The notes below the pieces were generated by a model. It was not told where the DNA came from and searched no databases. It worked only from the letters and a program-made list of their open reading frames with translations. The position numbers were made by a program, and so were the translations under genes. Of a stretch of 64,000 nucleotides of DNA, positions 45,201-48,544 are shown piece after piece; position 1 is the stretch's first letter; each line of letters opens with the position of its first letter. The DNA is from Arbacia lixula (Eukaryota; Echinodermata; Echinoidea; Arbacioida; Arbaciidae): assembly GCA_963669155.1 (NCBI GenBank), contig CAVLGW020000023.1, positions 15,001 to 79,000 of the forward strand, in the 5' to 3' direction.

Positions 45201-45816
45201 TACTAGTTTGCCTTTTAAGATGTCAAGGTTTATAACAATATACTAATATAATGTTATAATATAATATGATATATAGCAGTATACTATAATATAGTAACAT
45301 ACAATTATACAATTATAACATAGTATGATATAATGTCTTTATTAGCAATGTTTGCATGTTTCCATCTGTGAAGCACGCAAATCCCATAGAGCAGCATTTT
45401 GTCTGGCACAGGAAGAGTTAATGATACCATTCTTCTTACAGGTGGCGCAGGCAATCTTCATCATCTTCAACTCCTTCCAAGGGCTGATCATATTCCTGCT
45501 ATACTGCGTGCGGAAGCCAGTCATCCGCAAGCAGTGGGGACTGACGTGCTCTTTCTGTGGCGATGAGGAGGAGTTGTCCCGCTCGGGGACTGTCGGCACT
45601 GCATCCACCTCCTCCTCCCAGGGGACTTCCTTGGCTTCAAGCACATGGGTCTCCAGCGTCTGGGCCACGGCCAAGGGGAAGTACAGCGCCAAGGAGGGGA
45701 ACACGTCAGGGTTGAAGAGCTCGGATACAGTGGGAGACTACTCGACACAGAGAAAGGGCAATGACAGCATCATGGGAATTAGCATCGCACAACAGGAAAG
45801 GGACACCGGGGTGTAG
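3971..45816 (+). CDS. Adhesion GPCR with YWTD propellers, LDLa, EGFx23, Ig, SEA, HormR, GAIN/GPS (46 exons, 5' incomplete)
   Basis: Spliced model built by eye from GT/GC-AG boundaries. Exons: 3971-4210, 4738-4891, 5692-5834, 6428-6682, 7479-7631, 7980-8204, 8588-8747, 13155-13282, 13901-14155; 22 EGF exons listed separately; 31719-31979, 32150-32268, 32930-33152, 33588-33704, 34419-34540, 36286-36432, 36860-37045, 37795-37941, 38508-38747, 39643-39822, 40476-40585, 41079-41362, 41708-41774, 44426-44684, 45442-45816. Summed length is 7172 nt; phases agree at every junction and run to a TAG stop at 45814-45816, giving about 2,390 residues. The product should be a plasma-membrane receptor with a very long extracellular part, cut at the GPS into two joined subunits and signalling through a class B2-type seven-helix domain. 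The ligand is unknown. The signal-peptide exon is missing and presumably lies before position 1. Family calls rest on motifs seen in the translation; single exon edges, mainly in the EGF block, could be off or alternatively spliced. Confidence 0.85.
4738..4891 (+). CDS. Exon: propeller 1, middle part (divergent)
   Basis: Phase 1 to phase 2, 154 nt, acceptor tgtgcag and donor GTGAGT. The residues join the previous exon without a stop, but no clear YWTD motif is present; a blade core is suggested by [10 protein letters not shown]. The region between the flanking recognisable blades is of the right size for blades, so I keep it in the propeller by position only. Confidence 0.65.
5692..5834 (+). 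CDS. Exon: propeller 1, middle part (divergent)
   Basis: Phase 2 to phase 1, 143 nt, acceptor accctacag and donor GTAAGC. It starts [14 protein letters not shown] and ends [11 protein letters not shown], which resembles the '...ITLD...' end of a propeller blade that is followed by the next exon's RVYVLD strand. It contains one Asn-glycosylation sequon (NIT). Confidence 0.65.
6112..6402 (+). mobile_element. tRNA-derived SINE
   Basis: Head with RNA polymerase III promoter boxes: A box TGGTATAGTAGTGAGAGC (from 6123) and B box GGTTCTAGCCC (6166-6176). The tail (aagcgctttgggta ... gaggatagcacaattc) ends in a TTAT-rich run. The tail resembles L2/CR1-type LINE 3' ends, including that of the LINE at 48.5 kb. 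It lies in the intron before exon 6428. Confidence 0.8.
6428..6682 (+). CDS. Exon: last blades of YWTD propeller 1
   Basis: Phase 1-1, 85 codons. [17 protein letters not shown] is a blade in the YWCDA position of LDLR propellers (V-L-D for W-C-D) with two cysteines. After it comes [18 protein letters not shown], a good final YWTD blade, then NPQGIFVFQ, which closes the propeller. It parallels exon 13901-14155 of propeller 2 in length (85 codons), phase and layout, so the two propellers probably arose by duplication. Confidence 0.8.
7018..7316. repeat. Poly-G and poly-C tracts in intron
   Basis: A G run from 7018 and a C run near 7297-7314, with ccggcccggcccggcc at about 7115. These are likely G-quadruplex formers and sequencing trouble spots. 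Nothing coding seen. Confidence 0.7.
7479..7631 (+). CDS. Exon: LDL receptor class A (LDLa) module
   Basis: Phase 1-1, 51 codons. Six cysteines in LDLa order with [24 protein letters not shown] and a final C. The acidic cluster matches the calcium cage known for LDLa modules. It links propeller 1 to propeller 2, where LRP proteins more often place EGF modules. Confidence 0.92.
7980..8204 (+). CDS. Exon: YWTD propeller 2, blades 1-2
   Basis: Phase 1-1, 75 codons. [14 protein letters not shown] opens the propeller as LLF/LLFS does in LRP proteins. [18 protein letters not shown] and [18 protein letters not shown] follow the class B consensus closely. Donor tcat|GTAATT; the split codon is completed by CC of the next exon to give Ser. 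Confidence 0.9.
8588..8747 (+). CDS. Exon: YWTD propeller 2, blade 3
   Basis: Phase 1 to phase 2, 160 nt. [33 protein letters not shown] and [13 protein letters not shown] are a textbook class B blade. The following intron (8748-13154) carries the RTE-like LINE. Confidence 0.92.
9299..9422. mobile_element. Short foldback element
   Basis: Inverted arms CAGAGTTTGGCCAACTCGG...TTTCA at the left and its reverse complement ending CCAAACTCTG at the right, with a further match of about 20 bases inward (aacaacatcgcac / gtgcgacatgttg). 124 bp, no coding capacity. Confidence 0.75.
9780..12995 (-). mobile_element. RTE-like LINE, complete with target duplication
   Basis: About 3.2 kb, the usual length of RTE-type LINEs. 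It is flanked by a 10-bp direct repeat TCAAAGAGCC (9770-9779 and 12996-13005). The 3' end, on the minus strand, finishes in a short TAG/GTA repeat. It inserted, antisense, into the intron between exons 8588 and 13155. It needs its own reverse transcriptase and endonuclease; see the coding entry. Confidence 0.88.
9788..12953 (-). pseudogene. LINE endonuclease-reverse transcriptase, frameshifted
   Basis: The main open frame (12953-10326, 875 codons) has an AP-type endonuclease ([35 protein letters not shown]) and a reverse transcriptase ([41 protein letters not shown], and [10 protein letters not shown] with the catalytic YADD). The frame is lost at about 10335. The C-terminal part reappears in another frame at 10243-9788 ([29 protein letters not shown]), which implies two frameshifts about 110 bases apart. 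Apart from these the frame is open, so the insertion is fairly young. Confidence 0.88.
13155..13282 (+). CDS. Exon: YWTD propeller 2, blade 4
   Basis: Phase 2 to phase 1, 128 nt. [20 protein letters not shown] and [13 protein letters not shown] match the standard blade. It rejoins the frame of exon 8588-8747 across the 4.4 kb LINE-bearing intron. Confidence 0.92.
13901..14155 (+). CDS. Exon: YWTD propeller 2, blades 5-6
   Basis: Phase 1-1, 85 codons. [16 protein letters not shown] is the usual YWCDA blade; [17 protein letters not shown] is blade 6 and [10 protein letters not shown] the closing strand. I chose the acceptor ctttcacaag at 13900 because it restores the expected ETG-xSRLYWCDA junction; earlier AGs at 13850 and 13854 would add an unusual insert. 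Confidence 0.9.
14156..15657. other. Intron with unassigned sequence
   Basis: No EGF or propeller exon. A candidate terminal exon at 14770-14852 is discussed in the findings. 15073-15171 is an imperfect inverted repeat (ggccagcaaagac / gtctttggtggcc) of about 100 bp. Confidence 0.5.
15658..15771 (+). CDS. EGF exon 1 (cbEGF-like, GC donor)
   Basis: Phase 1-1, 38 codons, six cysteines: [16 protein letters not shown] then [23 protein letters not shown] fits the O-glucose consensus. The exon ends ACAG and the intron would start GCATGT, a GC donor, because no GT is available in phase. Confidence 0.8.
16075..16150 (+). pseudogene. Decayed EGF exon
   Basis: Second half of a cbEGF exon (agtgatgaagtgaatag, cacatgtgtacttgatta, gggaccaactgttaaac) with in-frame stops and no usable splice sites. 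It lies in the intron between EGF exons 1 and 2 and resembles 16555-16628 including upstream intron bases. Confidence 0.75.
16249..16362 (+). CDS. EGF exon 2 (cbEGF)
   Basis: 38 codons, [16 protein letters not shown], six cysteines, donor GTGTGT. It lies between two decayed EGF exons (16075-16150 and 16555-16628). Confidence 0.85.
16555..16628 (+). pseudogene. Decayed EGF exon
   Basis: Similar relic (agtgatgaagtaaatata, acttgattaaactgggacc, aactgtgacacag), stops in frame, first half lost. Sister of 16075-16150, so the relic itself was duplicated with its intron. Confidence 0.75.
16812..16925 (+). CDS. EGF exon 3 (cbEGF)
   Basis: 38 codons, [22 protein letters not shown] fits the O-glucose consensus. 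The acceptor region (tatcatgcaag) is shared with exon 26150-26263. Its downstream intron is copied almost unchanged after exon 22250-22363. Confidence 0.85.
17292..17399 (+). CDS. EGF exon 4 (type A, short C1-C2 loop, GC donor)
   Basis: 36 codons. [14 protein letters not shown] has only two residues between the first two cysteines, where its relatives have four (CDPDPC). Donor is GCATGT. Identical to exon 22745-22852. Confidence 0.7.
17918..18031 (+). CDS. EGF exon 5 (cbEGF, type B)
   Basis: 38 codons, [16 protein letters not shown]; Trp after the second cysteine marks this exon and its copy at 23358. CDSDPC fits the O-glucose consensus. Confidence 0.85.
18570..18677 (+). CDS. EGF exon 6 (plain EGF, type C)
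   Basis: 36 codons, [19 protein letters not shown] and a [12 protein letters not shown] end. It lacks the calcium-binding D-x-[DN]-[EQ] start. Donor GTAAGAAA is strong. First member of the type C series. Confidence 0.87.
19175..19288 (+). CDS. EGF exon 7 (cbEGF, type B')
   Basis: 38 codons, [16 protein letters not shown] then [15 protein letters not shown] does not fit the O-glucose consensus. The following intron carries a foreign insertion of about 560 bp. Confidence 0.87.
19299..19860. mobile_element. Insertion of about 560 bp in EGF intron
   Basis: The intron after exon 7 reads gtatgttgacat, then foreign sequence, then attaatatcaatccatg. Sister introns after exons 9, 13 and 15 read gtatgttgacatatattaat without it. 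Inside are a 124-bp hairpin (19329-19452) and a segment shared with 2189-2240. No coding frame recognised; class unknown. Confidence 0.8.
19329..19452. repeat. 124-bp near-perfect hairpin
   Basis: Left arm TATAGTGGAAATTATC ... GAGGGAGTGGCA ... ACTATTTTTTCC pairs with right arm GGAAAAAATAGT ... TGCCAGTCCCTC ... GATAATTTTCACTATA; the centre is gaggggcgaagcccccgagg. Confidence 0.9.
20394..20501 (+). CDS. EGF exon 8 (type C)
   Basis: 36 codons, [19 protein letters not shown] and [10 protein letters not shown]. Acceptor tttattag differs from the cag acceptors of sister exons. Confidence 0.87.
20996..21109 (+). CDS. EGF exon 9 (cbEGF, type B')
   Basis: 38 codons, [21 protein letters not shown] replaces the usual PGYSG near the end. 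Flanking intron sequence matches exons 7 and 15. Confidence 0.87.
21645..21752 (+). CDS. EGF exon 10 (type C)
   Basis: 36 codons, [14 protein letters not shown], ending [13 protein letters not shown]; Thr replaces Ser just before the end. Confidence 0.87.
22250..22363 (+). CDS. EGF exon 11 (hybrid, altered last base)
   Basis: 38 codons, [16 protein letters not shown] then [11 protein letters not shown]. Upstream intron is of the exon-7 kind, downstream intron of the exon-3 kind. The last base is T where all sisters have G (gagacaT|gtatgt); splicing to exon 12 would give Tyr where its copies start with Asp. Confidence 0.8.
22745..22852 (+). CDS. EGF exon 12 (type A copy, GC donor)
   Basis: Base-for-base copy of exon 17292-17399, with near-identical introns and the same GCATGT donor, 5,453 bases downstream. 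Confidence 0.7.
23358..23471 (+). CDS. EGF exon 13 (type B copy)
   Basis: 38 codons; keeps the Trp of exon 5 (DPCWNGATC) but has CTNEVNG as in exons 7, 9 and 15, where exon 5 has CNDEVNG. This may be gene conversion or a point change. Confidence 0.85.
23966..24073 (+). CDS. EGF exon 14 (type C copy)
   Basis: Codes the same residues as exon 18570-18677 ([19 protein letters not shown]). The intron just before it lacks about 46 bp present in the first copy (gaatatgaaaagg tract near 18390-18435). Confidence 0.85.
24572..24685 (+). CDS. EGF exon 15 (type B' copy)
   Basis: 38 codons, [16 protein letters not shown], with CSCVPGYSG for CTCVPGYSG. Partner of exon 7 in the 5.4 kb duplication. Confidence 0.87.
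25229..25336 (+). CDS. EGF exon 16 (type C copy)
   Basis: 36 codons, [19 protein letters not shown]; His replaces Tyr of exon 8. Last complete exon of the amplified block; copied intron continues to about 25695 and then breaks. Confidence 0.87.
25726..25779 (+). pseudogene. Truncated EGF exon
   Basis: Keeps only the C-terminal half ([17 protein letters not shown]) and a GC-type donor-like end (acag|gcatatt). It lies at the right edge of the amplified block, where copied intron changes to exon-2/3-type intron. Confidence 0.75.
26058..26085 (+). pseudogene. EGF exon start cut by recombination
   Basis: After a good acceptor (atttcctctag) come DINDCDHD codons, then the sequence turns into intron of the exon-3 type (gtgagttctgtgatatg). 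It is 92 bases upstream of EGF exon 17. Confidence 0.75.
26150..26263 (+). CDS. EGF exon 17 (cbEGF)
   Basis: 38 codons, [16 protein letters not shown] and [10 protein letters not shown]. Relative of exon 3, including the tcatgcaag acceptor and about 60 upstream bases. Confidence 0.83.
27458..27612. mobile_element. Fragment of the TTAA MITE family
   Basis: Matches the interior of the 3365-3919 element: cgtaatgtattc, ctttccccctaact, gtagta/gtagcg, tttcaatggrt-like, aatgcactyt and ctcggacaagctt occur in the same order. The terminal repeats are gone. Confidence 0.7.
27794..27905 (+). pseudogene. Decayed EGF exon
   Basis: A full-length EGF exon outline (gatattgtcgggggcg ... gactttg|gtatg) with ASNPCEN recognisable, but with shifted frame, a stop and no acceptor. 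Confidence 0.65.
28172..28285 (+). CDS. EGF exon 18 (sixth cysteine lost)
   Basis: 38 codons, [16 protein letters not shown], good splice sites (ctctcaag, GTATCA), but the end reads [10 protein letters not shown]: Tyr stands where the sixth cysteine belongs, so the C5-C6 disulphide cannot form. It may be used as a damaged module or skipped. Confidence 0.6.
28437..28553 (+). CDS. EGF exon 19
   Basis: 39 codons, [17 protein letters not shown] then [17 protein letters not shown]. One extra Gly before the first cysteine. All six cysteines present. Confidence 0.83.
28722..28779 (+). pseudogene. Truncated EGF exon
   Basis: C-terminal half only ([17 protein letters not shown]), open reading frame and a good GTATGT donor but no acceptor at the expected place; upstream bases do not code the first three cysteines. 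Confidence 0.65.
29466..29570 (+). CDS. EGF exon 20
   Basis: 35 codons, [19 protein letters not shown] and [12 protein letters not shown]. More divergent from the amplified set and therefore probably older. Confidence 0.85.
30165..30275. repeat. (TA)n microsatellite
   Basis: Long alternating AT tract interrupted by aaat and a 16-base repeat (aaatgaaattacat twice), ending about 30 bases before the acceptor of exon 30305. Confidence 0.92.
30305..30562 (+). CDS. EGF exon 21 (two EGF modules)
   Basis: 86 codons, phase 1-1. First module [15 protein letters not shown] with [11 protein letters not shown] and a C after TGF; second module [18 protein letters not shown] with [14 protein letters not shown], of the cbEGF-like kind seen in EMR/ADGRE and fibrillin proteins. 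The only exon here with two modules. Confidence 0.87.
31049..31180 (+). CDS. EGF exon 22 (last EGF)
   Basis: 44 codons, [16 protein letters not shown] and [18 protein letters not shown]. Joins the EGF rod to the Ig domain. Confidence 0.85.
31719..31979 (+). CDS. Exon: immunoglobulin-like domain
   Basis: Phase 1-1, 87 codons. [19 protein letters not shown] and [12 protein letters not shown] give the Cys-Trp-(D-x-G-Y-x-C) Ig signature. The acceptor could be cactag (31718, used here) or gtgcaag six bases later; both keep the frame. Ig before SEA also occurs in some vertebrate ADGRF-type receptors. Confidence 0.85.
32150..32268 (+). CDS. Exon: SEA domain, first part
   Basis: Phase 1 to 0, 119 nt, acceptor cttgcccag, donor GTAAGT. 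It begins [19 protein letters not shown] and ends LVTVF; it carries one sequon (NYS). The assignment rests on the continuation in the next exon. Confidence 0.7.
32930..33152 (+). CDS. Exon: SEA domain, core
   Basis: Phase 0 to 1, 223 nt. [20 protein letters not shown] matches the SEA core strand, in which G-S-V-V-V is the self-cleavage site of mucin-type SEA domains; here it reads [18 protein letters not shown] is the following helix. The domain sits between Ig and HormR as in ADGRF-like receptors. Confidence 0.85.
33588..33704 (+). CDS. Exon: hormone-receptor (HormR) domain, first half
   Basis: Phase 1-1, 39 codons. [19 protein letters not shown] and [10 protein letters not shown] give the C-x(4)-W ... 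C spacing of HormR domains of adhesion and secretin-type GPCRs. Confidence 0.82.
34419..34540 (+). CDS. Exon: HormR domain, second half, start of GAIN
   Basis: Phase 1 to 0, 122 nt. [19 protein letters not shown] then EDNC completes the HormR cysteine/tryptophan pattern; [10 protein letters not shown] starts the helical GAIN subdomain A. Acceptor ctccccaaag at 34418 is the only nearby one that keeps the frame. Confidence 0.82.
34555..34712. repeat. Interspersed repeat with ggccactatagacagg words
   Basis: Repeated motif ctgtctata(g/a)tggccac in direct and inverse orientation, ending ggtttcattgtac. It looks like a non-autonomous element end; family not identified. Confidence 0.5.
36286..36432 (+). 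CDS. Exon: GAIN subdomain A
   Basis: Phase 0-0, 49 codons, helical and rich in Ile/Val/Thr: [20 protein letters not shown] and [13 protein letters not shown]. Typical of the helical part of a GAIN domain; identification is by position and composition. Confidence 0.8.
36860..37045 (+). CDS. Exon: GAIN subdomain A
   Basis: Phase 0-0, 62 codons. [13 protein letters not shown], then acidic [20 protein letters not shown] and [11 protein letters not shown]; the last phrase is the common 'x-x-N-I-A-V-x' end before GAIN subdomain B. Confidence 0.83.
37795..37941 (+). CDS. Exon: GAIN domain linker/subdomain B
   Basis: Phase 0-0, 49 codons, polar: [16 protein letters not shown] and [17 protein letters not shown]. 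One sequon (NIT). It corresponds to the variable 'F...L.....' stretch of other adhesion GPCRs. Confidence 0.78.
38508..38747 (+). CDS. Exon: GAIN subdomain B
   Basis: Phase 0-0, 80 codons. [19 protein letters not shown] is the 'R-I-x-F-x-x-Y-x-x-x-x-L-F' strand of [24 protein letters not shown] and VNLTFTALE match the 'S-x-V-I-x-A-S-V...L.x-P-V-x-L-x-F' run that precedes the GPS. Confidence 0.9.
39643..39822 (+). CDS. Exon: GPS motif and tethered agonist
   Basis: Phase 0-0, 60 codons. Four cysteines and two tryptophans in GPS order ([16 protein letters not shown] ... [15 protein letters not shown]). HL-T is the canonical self-cleavage tripeptide, so cleavage is expected between L and T. The new N-terminus TNFAILM matches the Stachel agonist consensus T-x-F-A-x-L-M. 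All residues needed are present. Confidence 0.95.
40476..40585 (+). CDS. Exon: TM1
   Basis: Phase 0 to 2, 110 nt. Short linker [12 protein letters not shown], then the hydrophobic [20 protein letters not shown], ending in YLWNR. It resembles 'ILxxIxxxGxxxSLxxLxxxxxTY' of adhesion GPCRs. Confidence 0.9.
41079..41362 (+). CDS. Exon: TM2, TM3 and start of TM4
   Basis: Phase 2 to 1, 284 nt. TM2 is [39 protein letters not shown] holds the TM3 disulphide cysteine and runs into [11 protein letters not shown], the 'W-M-x-V-E-G' hallmark of class B2 TM3. KAGLAAWG opens TM4. Confidence 0.93.
41708..41774 (+). CDS. Exon: TM4 and ECL2
   Basis: Phase 1 to 2, only 67 nt. [20 protein letters not shown] continues the G-W-G-x-P pattern of TM4. 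The split codon CT|C joins to CFLKLW in the next exon, whose Cys is the partner of the TM3 cysteine. Confidence 0.9.
42276..42956. mobile_element. Inverted-repeat element (MITE-like)
   Basis: 681 bp bounded by perfect 17-bp inverted repeats AGACCCCATTTACACAT and ATGTGTAAATGGGGTCT. The inside is GC-richer than the intron and contains further tttacacat/atgtgtaaa words and gccgcctcaagg repeats. I see no clear target duplication and no transposase frame. Confidence 0.78.
43090..43505 (+). mobile_element. RTE-like LINE 3' fragment
   Basis: Translates to the C-terminal part of RTE-type polymerases: [19 protein letters not shown] in one frame, then [20 protein letters not shown] and [16 protein letters not shown] in another, with a frameshift near 43255. 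5'-truncated, sense orientation in the intron between exons 41708 and 44426. It differs in sequence from the LINE at 9.8 kb. Confidence 0.8.
43506..44425. other. Intron with duplicated segment
   Basis: About 270 bases are repeated in diverged form: 43858-44130 and 44135-44395 share tgttatgttwtca, acagmrtttctagta, gcgccaaat/ccgaatat and tggtcagtaaatcgtgatat with ctttgatcatcctgaaat. No coding. Confidence 0.65.
44426..44684 (+). CDS. Exon: TM5, intracellular loop 3, TM6
   Basis: Phase 2 to 0, 259 nt. TM5: [20 protein letters not shown]; a charged loop with [14 protein letters not shown]6: [20 protein letters not shown] with the L-G-L-T-W-I-x-G signature. Acceptor atctttgcag at 44425. Confidence 0.93.
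44685..45441. other. Intron between TM6 and TM7 exons
   Basis: AT-rich, with a run of ATAT/ATAGTA words at 45237-45330. No other gene. Confidence 0.55.
45442..45816 (+). CDS. Exon: TM7 and cytoplasmic tail, stop
   Basis: 125 codons including the TAG stop. TM7: [20 protein letters not shown], with the N-S-x-Q-G-x-x-I-F-x-x-Y-C signature. The tail of about 95 residues is Ser/Thr-rich ([16 protein letters not shown]), offers many possible phosphorylation sites, and ends QERDTGV, whose last residues T-G-V fit a class I PDZ ligand. Confidence 0.93.
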   Translation: MAQAIFIIFNSFQGLIIFLLYCVRKPVIRKQWGLTCSFCGDEEELSRSGTVGTASTSSSQGTSLASSTWVSSVWATAKGKYSAKEGNTSGLKSSDTVGDYSTQRKGNDSIMGISIAQQERDTGV

Positions 45817-46485
45817 ATTCCCCCCCCCCATACACACACACACACCACCACTACCAGCACCATCTCTTCCCCACCTCTACTGCCCAAATGCAGAAACAAC
45901 TCATTCACAAATCGACCACATGTGGAGCATAAACACAAAGATCCCTTTGATATGAAGAAGCAAGTTTAAATTGAAATGATTTGATCACGCACCAGGGAAA
46001 AAACATTTCTGCTGTAAGGGTTAAGTGTATGCATTTTGCATTTTGACATGAAACGTCGTTGCTATTGTAATTGGGCAAGCAATGCTTGGTGTTGAGGGAG
46101 GTAAGCTGTGTTCCAACCTCGGTGCATACAAGAAAATTCTATCTTGGAAGGTCATACAGAATATAGGAACTGAAAACCGACAAAAAATGGAATCATATTG
46201 CACATTTCATTTGCAATTCATTATTTGGTATTTTTCCCCGTGCTTGTATGCCTTATATTGTAAATATTGTCACAAATCAGCCTTAATAGCCGCAATTATA
46301 TTAAGTCAAACAGGTTTGATTACCATGCTCTAACCATTACTCTGATCATGACAATAATTCTGCTCAATGGTATTGTTATTATCACGCGAGGATCAGACAG
46401 AACTCATGCTGTACTTACGATATGAGATAGGAGTAGTCTTTTACTCTAAGTGCCGTACATTGGTTCGAGTGGCGGCCGTAGATAG

Positions 46486-46620
46486 GGGGGGGGGGGGGGG
46501 CGGCCTCGTGTACGATGCTCATTGGGCCATTGGGTCCACCAGGGGGGGGGGGGGGAGGGCGTTGGTGGAAGGGGAGGGGGCGGCCTCGTGTACGATGCTC
46601 ATTGGGTCATTGGGTCCACC
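46486..46620. repeat. 80-bp direct duplication with G runs
   Basis: 46501-46540 and 46581-46620 are identical except one base (gggccatt / gggtcatt), each preceded by G-rich sequence. Confidence 0.88.
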
Positions 46621-47976
46621 AGTGGGTTCGCACAAATTACTGTGCTTCATCATCAGCTTATAATGGCGTTAAATACTAATTATTTCACGACAACTGTAAT
46701 ATCATTCATGAACGTAAATTTGGTTTTGAAATGGCTTATTCATGCTTCTTTAGATTTTGATCCATTGAGTGATTATCAGTCGGTGATGATTTATTTTCCT
46801 AATTCCAATGTTACTGCATCATAATCCTAGTTACACTCTAAAAATTACAGATATATGTGTTGATAATTAAGACTTCCCATTTGATATGTCTATTTACAGC
46901 AATGAATGGCACCCTGTAAACCATACAGTTGGGCCAACTCGCTATTCATAATGTGAAACTTTCCATATCCAAGGGATCGCTATTCATAATAGGAAATCCG
47001 GGCTGCTATTCGTAAAGTTGCATCTCATGAACAAATATAAATGTGAGGAATTTAACATTTCGAATACGTAATAACTGTATACATAATCAAGAACAGTAAA
47101 CAGTAAACTGTCTACATGTTTTGTTCTGCTTCATTTAATCAAGATCATATATGATATCTGGAGTTATCATAATCATGCGAGATTTACCCATTCTTTTTTT
47201 TTATATCTTTAGTGATATAATTAAATCTTCTATTTATTGAATGCTGCCTTTTTCTCTCTAGTTTCTGCTATGTAAATGTTGTTTCTGTAAAAATATGTGA
47301 ATGTGTTTAATGCAGTGGAACGATGGTACTATTCGTTGCAGCAATGTAAAGGGACATGAAAACTAAAGTCATTTTACCTGGTTGAAAAAGACTCGAATGT
47401 AAAGCAGTCATCAACCTGATCATGTTCATATAAAATATATTTTTTAAAACAAATAGACAATATTTAAAAAGTACGTTTTAGAGAGCGCGTTTATGAACCC
47501 TTAGCTTTACCAGATAAAATGATGCTCATTGGGATACTGGTGCATCGTTGGTGACAAAATGGACGCCTGGCACACAAAGAGTGGACGTGAGTGAAAGAAG
47601 GAGTGATACTCAGACGATTATTGTTAATCAATTTAGTAGACTCTGCAAAAGATTAAGCTGTCGATTATTTTTGTATGTATATGGCAGACCTGTATATTAA
47701 ATAGCACGCAAATATCTGCTAACACTGGTATTTACGAATAAGTTGGTACAAACTTTATGAATATACGAAAGTCAGATCCGAAGCTTTCATAAGGCTCATG
47801 AAAAATAAAATATATTTGCGTTTGTAATCAAGGGTTCTGTGTTTATTATGTAAATGGGCAGACATACTCAAGTACATTGACTGAGCAAGAAATTAAAAGA
47901 TTTTGCTTTCTCTATTATGTTATGCAGTATTTTTGTGTATCGATTTTTCATTGTCATGTATGTATGAAAAATAATC

Positions 47977-47982
47977 AATAAA
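47977..47982 (+). terminator. Candidate poly-A signal AATAAA
   Basis: atcAATAAAatgtgat, about 2.16 kb after the stop codon; a second AATAAA at 47804. Placed by consensus only. Confidence 0.4.
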
Positions 47983-48544
47983 ATGTGATATCTCCCATAC
48001 CTATTATATTGATCTCTTTAAAAAAAAGTGCTTGGTGTAGCAGGAGAATCCAAAAGTAGGGAAAATAAACCAGTGAAGAAGACTCCTCTGGTCTTGAAGT
48101 GATCTTATGGCATAATATTTGTAAAAAAGGTAAGTGTGTTTGTGTGTGCAGTACGTGTGTCTGTATGTGAGTGCGCGTGCGTATATGTGTGTGTGAAGGA
48201 AAATATGTATGTGGTTAGTCTCTGCATGATCTTTAGAAACTCAAAGCAACTACAGATGATCTCCGTAACACTTAAAAAAAGAATAAATGCATACTTTCAC
48301 AAATTTGCTGGATATGTGTTCAGCCTTGCATTAGAGTTGAGAACAAATTTCAAACCAAACGCATTGTGCTATAAAAAAAAATGAACCTGCATACCTTATT
48401 GTTAACTGGGCAATAATAGATCATGCATGCGTGTTGTACAGCAGCAGAGTGTAACCATCTGTGTCAAATGATCCAAGGCTCACTCCCGCAGGTGAACAAT
48501 AGGCAAGGGGGGGGGGGGGGCGGAGAATGTACACAAATTGTGAC

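Larger units (their letters stand above)
45817..47990 (+). other. Probable 3' UTR of the adhesion GPCR gene
   Basis: No coding exon seen. Candidate poly-A signals AATAAA lie at 47804-47809 and 47977-47982, the latter followed by T/G-rich sequence. The stretch has a short CA run (45836-45846) and, at 46486-46620, an 80-base unit repeated twice with G runs. No RNA evidence is available here, so the UTR may end earlier. Confidence 0.45.
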
